A stretch of 64,000 nucleotides of DNA from NCBI GenBank assembly GCA_019279435.1, contig JAAALK010000079.1, forward strand, positions 106,497,198 to 106,561,197, given 5' to 3'. Positions within the stretch are counted from its first letter, which is position 1. Each line of letters opens with the position of its first letter. The notes below the pieces were generated by a model. It saw nothing but the letters and a program-made list of their open reading frames with translations, did not search any database and was not told where the DNA came from. Made by a program: the position numbers and the translations under genes. Positions 13,042-24,940 of the stretch are shown piece after piece. The stretch is from Zizania palustris (taxonomy: Eukaryota > Streptophyta > Magnoliopsida > Poales > Poaceae).

Positions 13042-13253
13042 GGGCTCCTTGTAATCATTTGTAAACACCTTCTGAATTAATAAAGTTCATTGTTCACATA
13101 ATGCCTACCTCACAAACACTTCCTACTTCTAGTGGACGCACTAGAAGAACGAAGTTGGCTGTGAGGGAAGTGTCATTAATTTGAACCAATTTTTCGGACT
13201 TTGAACCATTAGTTCGAAGCTTCCGACGAGGTGGGAAAGTCACTGAAAAACGG

Positions 13254-13430
13254 ATTCCAAGCCACCGGCTTGAAAGCATCCGTAAAAAGAGTCGAAGGAG
13301 ACCAAACACTGCGAATTCCAAGCTCCGGCTTGAAAGCATTCGTAAAAAGAGTCCAAGGAGACCACTGCGAATTCCAAACCACCGGTTTGATAGCATTTGC
13401 AAAAAGAGCCAAAGGAAGCCAAACAAAACA
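13254..13430. repeat. Degenerate 61-bp tandem repeat of E2
   Basis: The word ATTCCAA(G/A) starts at 13254, 13315 and 13371, so intervals are 61 and 56 bp. Each unit has the same internal order as in E1: CCACCGGCTTGAAAGCATCC, then GTAAAAAGAGTC, then GAAGGAGACCAAA. The block is again between the convergent 3' ends of pol and the antisense gene. Confidence 0.8.
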
Positions 13431-13772
13431 GAGTTCGAGCTGATAAGCTTTGAATATCTGTAAAAAGAGTGCAAAGTGACCAATCATTTTGGACACTATG
13501 GAGTCCGAGAGTTTAGTCCAAAGTGACTACTTTCAAACAAAAGGTACTAAGTTACTAGTTTTAAGACTCCAAGTAGTCGAAGACATTTTGGAGATTTTAA
13601 TTAATCTCTAAGTTGCTGAGGGGCTCCGAACCTCCCAAATTGTTCTCCTAAGTTTTTTTCTTTGCACCTAACCATCTTCGACTACACTTCGAAGTTGCTT
13701 ACGCCAAAAGAGGGGCTGGGAAGTAAGGAGACAATTTTGAAATCTTAATCTTTATTATTCGAATAGATTACA

Positions 13773-16700
13773 TTATACTATGAAAAATATGTGTCTATAC
13801 CAAGAAGGAATCGAAGACCCCTTCGATCTCTCTTCTTCAGACCATTCAACATCTTCAGAAGATGAGGCTTCCAAGTTAACTTCTTTTTCTTCCTCTTTAA
13901 TATAAGATAATATATCTTTACATATTTCGGGCGCAATTGCACCGGAGCTTTCTCGAGGAATCAAAAATCGATGTCGTTTGTGAAGTTTTAAAAGATCGAA
14001 GGTAGCCCATAGCAGGCGGAGTTCTTCGGTAACATTTAATACTTCGACATCATCCATACGAGGTTGAGAAGCCTAAAAACACGATAAATAAGTTTTCATT
14101 CATAATATATGAAAGCATAATTTTACATGTTCGGACCCCTAAATAAAACTAAACCTGCGGGTCTGGCGGAGGCTGGCTGCTCGAAGCTTGAGACCGAGCA
14201 TGTTTTTGGCGATGCCCTTCATCGATCCAAGCCTTAATCGTTGTTCGACCTTCGGCTCTCCATGAAGCTTCGAAGGCTTGCCAAGCTGTGGCCACATCTT
14301 CGGAAGGGTTTAGCAATTGGTTGTCATCAAAGGTAATGGGAGCCGCCCCCGAATCTGGTGCTACTGATAGCCCTAGATCCTCGTAGTAGAGAAGTACTCC
14401 GACAGCAGCTACTTGGCCGGATAGTTCTCCATACCGAATACCTGCCGTCTTCATCATCTTCGCTGCTCCTTGGATCATTTTTAGCCGTCGCAGTAAGGGG
14501 ACATTGTCACTTGAAGGTAGTGTCCAAAGAGTACCGAAGTACTTTAAAACACCTAAAAGATTATTCATAACCTCCGCAGCTACCTTCTCCGACTTCACTT
14601 TATCTTCAATTAAAGCATCCCTTGATGAAGTTAGCTAATCTACCACAGAGGATAGTCTAGCTGCCTCCGTAGCCAAAGAGCTCTTCTGGCTAAGCAGGTT
14701 GCTTGCTTCCTCCATGGTTTTACTCTTCTCCTCTTGAAGCTTAACCAGCTCAGCCCCCGGCATGGCATGCTCTGCCCACATTTTCTCTCTTTCGGCTCGA
14801 AGCATGATTTATTTGGCTTCAAGCTTCTTATTTGCAGCCTCCAGACCAAGTCTGGCCCTCCTCTCCACTGCAACCATCTCATCTAAGCTGGTGATTCGAA
14901 CTTCAGAGCCTTCAAGACTCCTCTGGAGAGCAGTAATCCTCTCCTGAAGACGAAGGCTTCCTCGCTCGTTCGAGACGGCTGCAGCTCGAGCCAAGACTAT
15001 TTGCTGCGAAGAGAAAAAGCAAGGTGAGGAATTATTCATAAGTTGAAATTAATCTTGTTTTGCAGATACTTCATACCAGGTATGCTGCCTGTTCCAAGGC
15101 TGCGTTCAGCTCCGAACCCTCTACTTCGCTATGTTTGGCTACTAGGTCTGTTTCCCCAACTTCGCGGTTAGCTCGATCCAAAGGATCGAGCAAGGCTCAA
15201 AGTCCGGTCTTTCGCTCAAGACAAGGAGCTAGGAGGGGGAGCATGGATAGAGCCTTTTGATCGTCTTCGTCCGGTGAAGGGTCGGAGCGCTGCGCTGCAT
15301 CTTCGGAGACCTCAGTGCAGCTTCTGGAACCGACCCCGGAGATGCCGAGCTCACAGGAGTAGTATCTTCGGGAGGAGTCACCTCCATGGGAGCGGACCTT
15401 GCCAAAACAAAGGTATTATATATTGCATAATTTTGCAGGGAGAAGGAAAAGGCGGTTCAAGTGAAGTTTACCTCCGAAGTCCTGTTGGCGGGTGAGTACG
15501 GGGCTACTCGGAGGGTCGAAGGCCACTTCGAAGTCATCATCGGACTCGAAGTCTAGAACCGAAGGGTTGACTGTTGGAGCCTCCCCTGGAGCAACAACAA
15601 CCACTTCATCCGGGATCGAAGCTTGCTTTCCTGTAACTTCGACTCCGCCTTCAGTAAAAGGGGCTTCTTGATGCGGCAAGTCAGGCTGGACGCTTGAGGT
15701 CCCAGCCTATCTGGAGCTACCTGGAGCATCTGGCACGCTTGCTGTGTCGCCAATGTCTACATCTGCTTGGGCTTCATCTTCGGCAATTAGGTCTGCGAGG
15801 ACCCTTCCCTCATCTTCAGAGGAATCGGAGGGCGAAGCCACTGGTCTTGAAGGAGCCACATTCTTAGGCTTTCGGGCTAGTTTTTTCATTGGGGTCTTGG
15901 TCGGAGCCGAAGTCCCAGCATCCGCTTTCCTCTTCTTCGGCCCTTGCTCCGAAGGTACCCAGTCCGGAAGAGGTGGGGCTGCAACTCCGAGTATGCCCCA
16001 TACTCGGTTGAGTCGCTCCCAACTGCCCACTAGCTTATTCTCCACTCCTTTTCGGCCGTAGTTGGAACTCCCAGAATCTTCTCTGAAGCTCGAACAACTT
16101 GCTCTGAAGTCCTAAGGGCTTGAGAAGCTGAAAGATAAGTTTGCATTAGTCATTTCATCAAACAATTGTATATAAAACATGTTGTTTTCAAAGCTACCTG
16201 TAGGACCCGAGTTCGATGAAATTTTTCGGAGTCCACCCTCTAGATCTTCTTCGAAGGTTATAGGCCAGTGGGCCATCACAGGTTGAATCTGGAGCCCGAT
16301 GAACTCCTTGGCTAAGTCCCGCATGGTCATGTGGCGACTAATCCTTTGGAGCAAGCTAAGGCGAGCTACGAGCTAGCTGGGGTCTGGCTGAACTTGGTCT
16401 TCTCTTCAGAAGTGTATGTCTTGCAGAGGTCCGGGCAGACGACTGCCTGCTCCAACTTCGGCATAGAACCACCAGAGAATCCAATCTGTGTACCATCTGG
16501 CGTTGATGGCTTTCGCTGGAAATCTCAGTTGGAATTCGTCCCGGAGTCTGAAGTTGATACTGCCGAAGGCTACCATGATTTTCTCTCCTCTGGAGCCTTG
16601 GTAAGTTTTTGGTTGGCAAGATGCCCTGTGCAGTGCTGCGAAAATTTCTTCTCTTCCTTCGCAGCCTTCAGCTCGTAGCGCCCATTCGAAGATTTCCAAG

Positions 16701-17160
16701 CGCGCTATTGCATTCGGAGATAGTTGAGGAAGGGTAACATGATATAGATCCAATACCTCCGATATGAAGTGCACTGCTGGGAGTCCTAACCCCACTACGA
16801 AGAAGGATTCGAAGACCACAACTTATCTAGGCCGCGGTGAAGGGATGACCTCCTTTCTAGGTTTCCGGATGACCTCTGAACTAATCTTCCCCTCTACCAC
16901 CGCTGCGATTGTCTCCCTCTTGCAGTTAGATGGCCCAGTTTATAAGATTGGTCTGGATACTTCGAAGAAGCCGGGAGGAGATCGTGAGGACCGATCTGTT
17001 GGGGATTCCTCGCCGGAGCCGCCACCGCCGCTGCTACCGCCACCACCGGAGCCACCACCACTGCTGGTGCCGCTACTGTTGCTGCTGCTGCCACAACCAT
17101 AGCTTGCTGCCGGGCTAGGGATGAAGTCGCCGCAGCATCCTTGAAGCTAGTTTTCGCCAT
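13773..17160 (-). pseudogene. E2 antisense accessory gene, degenerate
   Basis: Deduced exons (minus strand) are 17160-16198, 16127-15472, about 15397-15077, 15003-14155 and 14072 to about 13780. The start MAKTSFKDAA is followed by an Ala/Val-rich N-terminus. The LPQLSPNAIARLEIFEWALR motif is at about 16730, and exon 4 is a coiled-coil-coding stretch. Intron 1 is 70 nt, so unlike subfamily A its retention would shift the frame. Exon 5 has lost its middle: the EDVEWSEE acidic patch runs straight into the last few codons in a shifted frame. Several stops occur, including in exons 2 and 4. Confidence 0.75.
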
Positions 17161-17253
17161 GGATCTGCGCCGAATGCTAAAGCTAGAGTTTGGAGGCTAA
17201 AGTTTGGTTGCGCAAAGACGATGAAGAAAGTGCTTGAGAAGTATCTAGGCCCT

Positions 17254-17263
17254 CTATTTATAG
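17254..17263 (-). promoter_or_regulatory. TATA box of the E2 antisense gene
   Basis: CTATAAATAG on the minus strand, about 95 bp upstream of the ATG at 17160. Confidence 0.6.
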
Positions 17264-17587
17264 CCTAAGCTCACAATTTCTTACCGTTCACATTCGCCGT
17301 TTCGCATTCTTGACCGTTACTCTTTGCGAAGTTAATGCCCTGCATAGCTTCTTCTAAAAGGAAAACAATAACTGCTATTTCTTCTGAGTCTAAAAGGCTT
17401 TCTGACTTCTTAAGTTGATTTTAGGATAGTTCGAATATAGCTCTCTTAGAAATCCATTCGAAATTGAGAATTTTCATGTATTCTGAAGGTTGATAAATCT
17501 GTTAACCCCTATGCATGATTATTTTTCTTGTGTATACTGCTCTCCTAACTTTACAGATCTAGCGGAGAAGCGTATTCGAGGGGCTAC

Positions 17588-18081
17588 TATTAGGGGAAAA
17601 TACTTCATCCTCAGGGTCACCGCTGTAACAAGACAAAGGCAGGCTATTTAGCCAAAAGTTTCTAGCATCTAACTCTGGTTTAGTACTGGGACAAGTTCGA
17701 AGGATAAAGGCAAACTCTAGTTCGGAGTATATCTTCGAACATCGACTTCAGAGAGCTTCCTTGCCAGCTAAGATGGAAGGCTTATCTTCTTTCTTAATAG
17801 ATTAGTCTTTTACCATTTTAGCCGTATTAAGGGTACCGAATAGTTTTCACTATGTCGGTTGTAACAGAGGGGTAAAAAGGTCTTTTCCTTATGGTTTGGG
17901 CCTATAAATACCCCCGTTTTACCCTGTAATGATCATCGAATACTGAGTTATTCAATACACATCTTCAAACTGTTTTGAGCTATTATCCACTTCGGAGGCT
18001 TGAAATAGTTTACTTCGCAAACACTTCGTTTGTTAGTTTCTAATCCTTAGAAACCAGTTAGCGTAATCCTTTACGCCAATA
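17588..18081 (+). repeat. 3' LTR of E2 (subfamily B, decayed ends)
   Basis: About 494 bp. The expected TGTTGGGG start reads TATTAGGG and the expected CAACA end reads CAATA, all transitions of the kind expected from decay of methylated DNA. The U3 part is clearly different from the E1 LTR but close to the E3 LTR (21456-21950). Confidence 0.88.
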
Positions 18082-21027
18082 GTTCTGGGAGCCGCCCCCG
18101 AATCTGGTGCTACAGATAGCCCTAGATCCTCGTAGTAGCGAAGTACTCCGAGAGCAGCTACTTGGCCGGAGAGTTCTCCATACCGAATACCTGCCGTCTT
18201 CATCATCTTCGCTGCTCCTTGGATCATTCTTAGCCGTCGTAGTAAGGGGACGTTGTCACTTGAAGGTTGTGTCCAAAGAGTACCGAAGTACTCTAGAACA
18301 CCTAAAAGATTATTCATAACCTCCGCAGCTACCTTCTCCGACTTCACTTTATCTTCAATTGAAGCATCCCTTGATGAAGTTAGCTCATCTACCACAGAGG
18401 ATAGTCTAGCTGCCTCCGTAGCCAAAGAGTTCTTCTGGCTAAGCAGGGTGCTGGCTTCCTCCATGGCTTTACTCTTCTCCTCTTGAAGCTTAACCAGCTC
18501 AGCCCCCGCCGTGGCATGCTCTGCCCGCATTTTCTCTATTTCAGCTCGAAGCACGATTTGTTCGGCTTCAAGCTTCTTATTTGCAGCCTCCAGACCAAGT
18601 CTGGACCTCCTCTCCACTGCAACCATCTCGTCTAAGCTGGTGATTCGAACTTCAGAGCCTTCAAGACTCATCTGGAGAGCAGTAATCCTCTCCTGAAGAT
18701 GAAGGCTTCCTGGCTCGTTCTCGTTCGAGACTGCTGCAGCTCGAGCCAAGACTTTTGATGCGAAGAGAAAAAGCAAGGTGAGGAATTATTCATAAGTTGA
18801 AATTAATATTGTTTTGCAAATACTTCATACCTGGTATGCTGCCCGTTCCAAGGCTGCGTTCAGCTCTGAACCCTCAGCTTCGCTAAGTATGGCTACTAGG
18901 TCTGTTTCCCCAACTTCGCGGTTAGCTCAATCCAAAGGCTCGAGCAAGGCCCGAAGTCCGGTCCTTCGCTCCAGAAAATGAGCTAGGAGCGGGGGCATGG
19001 ACAGAGCCCGTTGATCGTATTCGTTCGACGAAGGGTCGGAGCGCTGCGCTGCATCTTCGGAGACCTCGGTGGACTGGCCCCCCTCCGTAGATTGACCTCT
19101 GTCTGTTTATTCAGATGGAGTTAATCCTGAGTTCGGAGGAGGAAAGGTGTCCATTTTGCCTTTACCTTTTCCAGGTCCCATCTGTGCAGCTTCTGGAACC
19201 GACCCCGGAGATGTCGAGGTCCCAGGAGCAGTATCTTCGGGTGGAGTCACCTCCATGGGAGCGGACCCTGCCGAAACAAAGGTATTATATATTGCATAAT
19301 TTTGTAGGGAGAAGGAAAAGGTGGTTCAAGTGAAGTTTACCTCTGAAGTCCCGTCGGCGGGTGAGTACGGGGCTACTCGGAGGGTGGAAGGCCACTTCGA
19401 AGTCATCATCAGACTCGAAGTCTAGAACCGAAGGGTTGACTGTTGGAGCCTCCCCTGGAGCAACAGCTACCACTTCATCCAGAATCAAAGCTTGTTCAGC
19501 TGTAACTTTGACTCCACCTTCAGTAACATGGGCTTCTTGATGTGGCAAGTCAGGATGGACGCTTGAGGTCCCAGCCTGTCCAGAGCTACCTGGAGCATCT
19601 GGCACGCCTGTTGCGTCGCTAGTGTCTACATCTGCCTGGGCTTCATCTTCGGCAATTAGGTCCGCGAGGACCCTTCCCTCATCTTCAGAGGAATCGGAGG
19701 GCGAAGCCACCGGTCTTGAAGGAGCCACATTCTTCGGCTTTTGGGCTAGTTTTTTCACTAGGGTCTTGGCCGGCGCCAAAGTCCCAGCATCTGCTTTCCT
19801 CTTCTTTAGCCCTTGCTCAGAAGGTACCTAGCCCGAAAGAGGGGGGCTGCAACTCCGAGTATGCCCCATACTCGGTTGAGTCGCTCCAAACTGCCCACTA
19901 GCTTTTTTCTCCACTCCTTTTCGGCCAGAGTTGGAACTCCCAGAATCTTCTCCAAAGCTCGAACAACTTGCTCCGAAGTCATAGGGGCTTGAGAAGCTGA
20001 AAGATAAGTTTGCATTAGTCATCTCATCAAACAATTGTATATAAAACATGTTGTTTTCAAAGCTACCTGCAGGGCCCAAGTTCGAAGAAATTTTTCGGAG
20101 TCCACCCTCCAAATCTTCTTCGAAGGTTATTGGCCAGTTGGCCATCAGGGGTGGAATCTGAAGCCCGATGAACTCCTCGGCTAAGTCTCACATGCTCATG
20201 CGGCGACTAATCCTTTGGAGCAAGCTAAGGCGAGCTTTGAGCTGGCCGGGGTCTGGCTGAACTTGGGCTTCTCTTCGGAAGTGTATGTCTTGCAGAGCTC
20301 CGGCCAGACGACTTCCTACTCCAACTTCGGCATAGAACCACCGGAGAATCCAATCTATGTACCATCTAGCATTGATGGCTTTCTCTGGAAATCTCAGTTG
20401 GAATTCGTCCCGGAGTCTGAAGTTGATACTACCGAATGCTACCATGATTTTCTCTCCTCCGGAGCCTTGGTAAGTTTTTGGCTGGCAAGATGCCCTGTGT
20501 AGTGCTGCGAAAATTTATGCTCTTCCTTCCCAGCCTTCAGCTCATAGCGCCGATTCAAATATGGCCAAGCGCGCTATTGCATTCGGAGATAGTTGAGGAA
20601 GGGTAACATGCAACAGATCCAATACCTCCGATAGGAAGTCCACTGCTGGGAGTCCTAACCCCGCTTCGAAGAAGGCTTCGAAGACCACAACTTCTCCAGG
20701 CCGCGGTGAAGGGATGACCTCCTTTCTAGGTTTTCGGATGATGACCTCTGAGCTAATCTTCCCCTCTACCACCGCTGCGATTGTCTCCCTCTTGCAGGTA
20801 GATGACCCTAGTTTATAAGATTGGTCTGGATACTTCGAAGAAGCCGGGAGGAGATCGTGAGGACCGATCTGTTGTGGATTCCTCACCGGAGCCGCCACCA
20901 CCGCTGCTACCACCACCGCCGGAGCCGCCGCCGCTGCTGGCGCCGCTACTGTTGCTGCCGCTGGCGCAGCTGGCTGCCGGTTTAGGGCTTAAGTTGCCCC
21001 AGGAGCGTTGAAGCTAGTTTTCGCCAT
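18082..21027 (-). pseudogene. E3 antisense accessory gene, truncated
   Basis: The start MAKTSFNAPG at 21027 is followed by a TAA at codon 13. The conserved GEVVVFEAFFEAGLGLPAVD motif is at about 20690 and LPQLSPNAIARLAIFE near 20590. Intron 1 is 70 nt (20066-19997). The acceptor of exon 4 reads AT where E2 has AG (about 18754). The rest of exon 4 and exon 5 are missing from the window because of the E2 junction at 18082. Confidence 0.75.
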
Positions 21028-21120
21028 GGATCTGCGCCGAATGCTAAAGCTAGAGTTTGGAGGCTAAAGTTTTGTTGCGCGAAGATGGTGAAGAAAGTGC
21101 TTGAGAAGTATCTAGGCCCT

Positions 21121-21130
21121 CTATTTATAG
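21121..21130 (-). promoter_or_regulatory. TATA box of the E3 antisense gene
   Basis: CTATAAATAG on the minus strand, about 95 bp upstream of the ATG at 21027. Confidence 0.6.
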
Positions 21131-21455
21131 CCTAAGCTCACAATTTCTTACCGTTCACATTCGTCGTTTCGCATTCTTGACCGTTACTCTTTGCGAAGTT
21201 AATGCACCGCGTAGCTTCTTCTAAAAGGAAAATAGTAACGGCTATTTCTTCTGAATCTAAAAGGCTTTCTGACTTCTTAAGTTGATTTCAGGATAGTTCG
21301 AATATAGCTCTCTTAGAAATCCATTCGAAGTTGAGAATCTTCATGTATTCCGAAGGTTGATTAAATATGTTAACCCCTACGCATGATTATTTTTCTTGCA
21401 TATACTGCTCTCCTAACTTTACAGATCTAGCGGAGAAGCATATTCGAGGGGCTAC

Positions 21456-21950
21456 TGTTGGGGGAAAATACTTCATCCTCATGGTCACCACTCTAACAAG
21501 ATAAAGGCAGGCTATTTGGCAGAAAGTTTCCAGCATCTAACTCCGGTTTAGTACTGGGACAAGTTCGAAGGATAAAGGCGAACTCTAGTTCGGAGTATAT
21601 CTTCGAAAGTCGACTTCAGAGAGCTTCCTTGCCAGCTAAGATGGAAGGCTTATCTTCTTTCTTAATAGATTAGTCTTTTACCGTTTTAGCCCTATTAAGG
21701 GTACCGAATAGTTTCCACTATGTCGGTTGTAGCAGAGGGATAAAAAGGTCTTTTCCTTAAGGTTTTGGCCTATAAATACCCCCCGTTTTACCCTGTAATG
21801 ATCATCGAATACTGAGTTATTCAATACACATCTTCAAACTGTTTTGAGCTATTATCCACTTCGGAGGCTTGAAATAGTTTACTTCGCAAACACTTTGTTT
21901 GTTAGTTTCTAATCCTTAGAAACCTGTTAGTGTAATCGTTTACGCCAACA
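21456..21950 (+). repeat. 3' LTR of E3 (subfamily B)
   Basis: 495 bp with intact TGTTGGGGG...TTTACGCCAACA ends, preceded by the polypurine tract GAGGGGCTAC. It is the best-preserved member of subfamily B in the window. Confidence 0.92.
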
Positions 21951-24222
21951 ACTTTATTATGCATGTACCAAATTTCGTCACTATCTTCTCCCTATCACAA
22001 GTATTTTTGCTTGTCAAACCGATGTCGTAAAATACATGTTACAGAAGTTGATTCTAAGTGGTAGAATCGGGAAGTAGGCTTATACTTTGAATGAATATGA
22101 TTTGTCTTTTGAACCTTTGAGAGCTATGTAAGGCCAAATCATCACTAATTTTATAGTTGATCATCACGTAGACATCAATTGGGGTAACAATGTTGCTCTA
22201 ATTGAAGTAGTACCATGGAAACTTTGTTTTGATGGTTTGGTTTGCAAAAAATGGCCAAGGTATTGGAGTGGTTCTCATATCACCTAGTGGTATGCACTTT
22301 GAGACCTCAGCCCGTTTATAATTTCCTTGTACTAATAATCAAGGCAAAAATGAAGCTTTATTACTAGGACGTGAATTGATAGTTCCATGGGTATCGAACA
22401 TGTTCATGCATATGGTGATTCTCTGTTAGTGGTATAACAAGTAGCTAAAATTGCTCAATGTTTTAATGGTTTCCTAAATAGCTACTTGGATAAATGTTTG
22501 GACATAATTGCTACCTTTGATGACTTCAAAATCTCTCATGTGTCCAGAGAAGCCAATTCAATTCCAAATGATTTGGCTCAACAAGCATCTGGCTATCAAG
22601 TCAGGAAAGGAAAATTTTTTTACAGAGAAGACCGATGCTTGATCTCCCTACAGAAGCCAGAGGCTTCTGGTGGACCCAAGGCACATCAGACCCTCCGGAC
22701 CGGACCCGTTCACCCACCAAAGGGCGTTCTGCGTCGGAGCCCTCGTGTCGGAGCCCTTCATCCATCGAATGACTCTGCACGCCGGGCTCCTCATTCCGAA
22801 GCATTCCGAGCGTCAGAGGCCTTCACTCGCCGGACCCCTCCATTGAAGGGCTTCAGTTCGGTCGGCTCCGCACAGCCAATCTAACCGGCCCTCGGCAGGA
22901 ATACGAGTGGCTTAGAGGGCACTTTGAAATTAACTATTTAGACGCCACTTCAGAAAAAGAGATAGCAAACCCTCTGTAAATCCATAAGGATGATTGAAGA
23001 ATTCCAATTGTCTAGTATTTAAAAGATCCCAGTCAAAGGATTGATCGGAAAGTTCGGCAACAGACATTTAAATTTGTGTTGCTTGATGATGTATTGTACC
23101 GCCGAACTATTGATGGAGTACTTCTAAAGTGCGTGGATGCCGATCAATCTAAGGTGGCTACGTGAGAAGTTAATGAGGGGCTTTGTGGCACTCATCAATC
23201 GGCCCCGAAAATGAGTTGGATGCTCAAAAGAGGAGGTTTTTATTGGCTGACTATTAGTGAGAATTGTTTCAAAAGTTTGGTAACATTCAGTTGGATCTTT
23301 CGTCGATACTTAACCCCATTATCAAACCATGGCCGTTCCGTGGTGGGGCTTGGACTTCATCGACCAAATTCATCCTCCCTCTTCAAAGGAACATCGGTTC
23401 GTGTTGATGGCAATGGATTACATCATAAAATGAACCAAGGCCGTGCCTCTCAAGAACATGACTCACAATGAGGTAACTGATTTCATCTCGAAGCACATTA
23501 TACATATATTCGCTATTCCCCAAACTCTCACCACAGATCAAGGTACTTCATTTATTGCTAAAGAAGTGAGAGACTTTGCTGAATTTTATGGTATTAAGTT
23601 GATAAACTCTTCACCATACTATGCTCAGGCCAATGGTCAGGCTGAGTCTAGTAATAAAACTATAATTAAGCCCATTAAGAAGAAAATTGAAGAGTTCCCT
23701 AAAAGATGGCATGAGGTGCTTTCTTAGGCATTATGGGCTTGTAGAGTTGCAAAGCATGGTGCTACCAATGTTAGTCCATATGAGTTGGTATATGGACAAG
23801 AAGTCATTGTACCAGTGGAGGTGGATCTTGGCTCATTAAGATTTCTTAGGCAAGATGGCTTATCGATCGACGAATATGAAACTATTTTGAAGGATAATTT
23901 GGAAGAAGTGACCGATAAAAAGTTAAGGGCTCTAGAAGCTATAGAAAGAGATAAAATAAGAGTAGCTAGAGCCTACAAAAAAAGAGTAAAAGCAAAATCG
24001 TTTCAAGTCGGTGACTTGGTTTGGAAAACGATTTTGCCCTTAGGCACTAAAAGCCCCAAAATTGGTAAATGGTTGCCTAGTTGGGAAGGTCCTTTTAAGG
24101 TATCTGAAATCACTCTAGGTAATACATACTTGTTAGAGTCAATACAAGGAGAGCGATTTCGAAGAGCTTTAAATGGTAGGTATTTGAAAAAGTACTTCCC
24201 AAGTGTGTGGCAAAGCGCTTGA
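21951..24222 (+). pseudogene. pol: D pol fragment (RNase H, aRNH, integrase)
   Basis: The RNase H tail is CTKFRHYLL near 21965. The aRNH start (PWKLCFDG at about 22210) and its end (SHVSREANSIPNDLAQQASG, about 22535-22590) are present, but the middle is broken by frameshifts. The integrase core has LTTDQGTSFI (second catalytic Asp, about 23535) and YYAQANGQAESSNK (catalytic Glu, about 23620-23660). The C-terminal domain ends with GDLVWKTILPLG and ALNGRYLKKYFPS, stop at 24222. Stops occur at about 23200 and 23725. Between aRNH and integrase (about 22650-22890) lies a GC-rich Pro/Arg-coding stretch unlike its flanks. Confidence 0.85.
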
Positions 24223-24672
24223 AATGTCAAAAGGCCGATCTAGAGTATATCACCCTCAGCTCGTTGTGCTTTTAGCTCACTTAGTTTTATAAAAGCCACA
24301 AGGGGCATGTGTTGATAGCAAAAAATGACATTAATGGCCAAGATTGTCAAAATATCAATTTTGGTAATTTGGGTCAAAAATATGCAACTCGTGGTACAGG
24401 CCGAAGCCCTGAAGTACCGGAGGCCCACCTGCATGGGGCCTCGGGGGCCTCTTAGTAGCCTGCTTCGCAAGCTGGCTTTGGCCAGAAGGCCCTTCGGTGG
24501 CCTGATTCGTCGAAGCTTCGTCCCGAGGAGCACACTTCAGCGGGCCTACCGAAGGCCCACCTCTGATAGGCTTTGGATAAGGAGTCTGACACAGATTCAG
24601 GTTGTTTTTATCTCTAATCTGGATTAGGAAGAATCTTATCAAATTAGAGTTAGAGATAAGAAGACTAGCCCC

Positions 24673-24680
24673 TATAAATA
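24673..24680 (+). promoter_or_regulatory. TATA box of the D LTR
   Basis: TATAAATA within CCCCTATAAATACAGGGG, about 365 bp into the LTR, where the promoter of a 1.3-kb LTR is expected. Confidence 0.6.
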
Positions 24681-24839
24681 CAGGGGTGAGGCTGGTTCAT
24701 AGGACCCCCAACACAGCTCAACTCTTCAAACGCTAGTTTGAACCGTACCTTTACTTTCTTTACTTTCTGCATTAGATCAGTACACCTTCGTTGGTTTGCG
24801 CTGGATGCCGTCCGTCGGCCATGCCGTAATTATGGTAAG

Positions 24840-24940
24840 CCTTGTTGGTTTGTTTGTGAATCATCCGTTAATCTATGTAACAGATTTCTATCACCTTGTT
24901 GGCTCGCTTGTGAACCATCCATTAATCTATGTAACAGATT
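24840..24940 (+). repeat. 53-bp direct repeat inside the D LTR
   Basis: Two adjacent copies of CCTTGTTGG(T/C)T(T/C)G(T/C)TTGTGAA..., each ending TTAATCTATGTAACAGATT. The second starts at about 24893. Confidence 0.75.

Larger units (their letters stand above)
8293..18081 (+). mobile_element. E2: Tat-type element of LTR subfamily B, interrupted at its 5' end by E1
   Basis: Contains gag from its middle, protease, RT, RNase H, aRNH and integrase (8293-13041), a degenerate 61-bp repeat (13254-13430), the antisense gene (17160 down to about 13780), its promoter, and the 3' LTR (17588-18081). 17264-17587 is the promoter-to-LTR spacer. The gag resumes directly after the E1 LTR with GTTTCCCTCTAGCT, which fits the Cys-Phe-Pro-Leu-Ala coding of intact gags. 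This argues for E1 having inserted here. The remainder of E2 is predicted left of the window. Confidence 0.85.
18082..21950 (+). mobile_element. E3: 3' part of a subfamily B Tat-type element
   Basis: Starts abruptly in exon 4 of the antisense gene right at the end of the E2 LTR, and runs through the promoter to a 3' LTR (21456-21950). It is collinear with 14334-18081 of E2 but not identical. The breakpoint falls exactly at an LTR end, which favours E2 having inserted into E3 over a tandem duplication. The expected target duplication is GTTCT at 18082-18086. Confidence 0.8.

Noticed and set aside
14334..21950. E2/E3 as a simple tandem duplication
   Set aside because: The breakpoint coincides exactly with the end of an LTR and the two halves are well diverged, which nested insertion explains better. 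Not fully excluded without the left flank.
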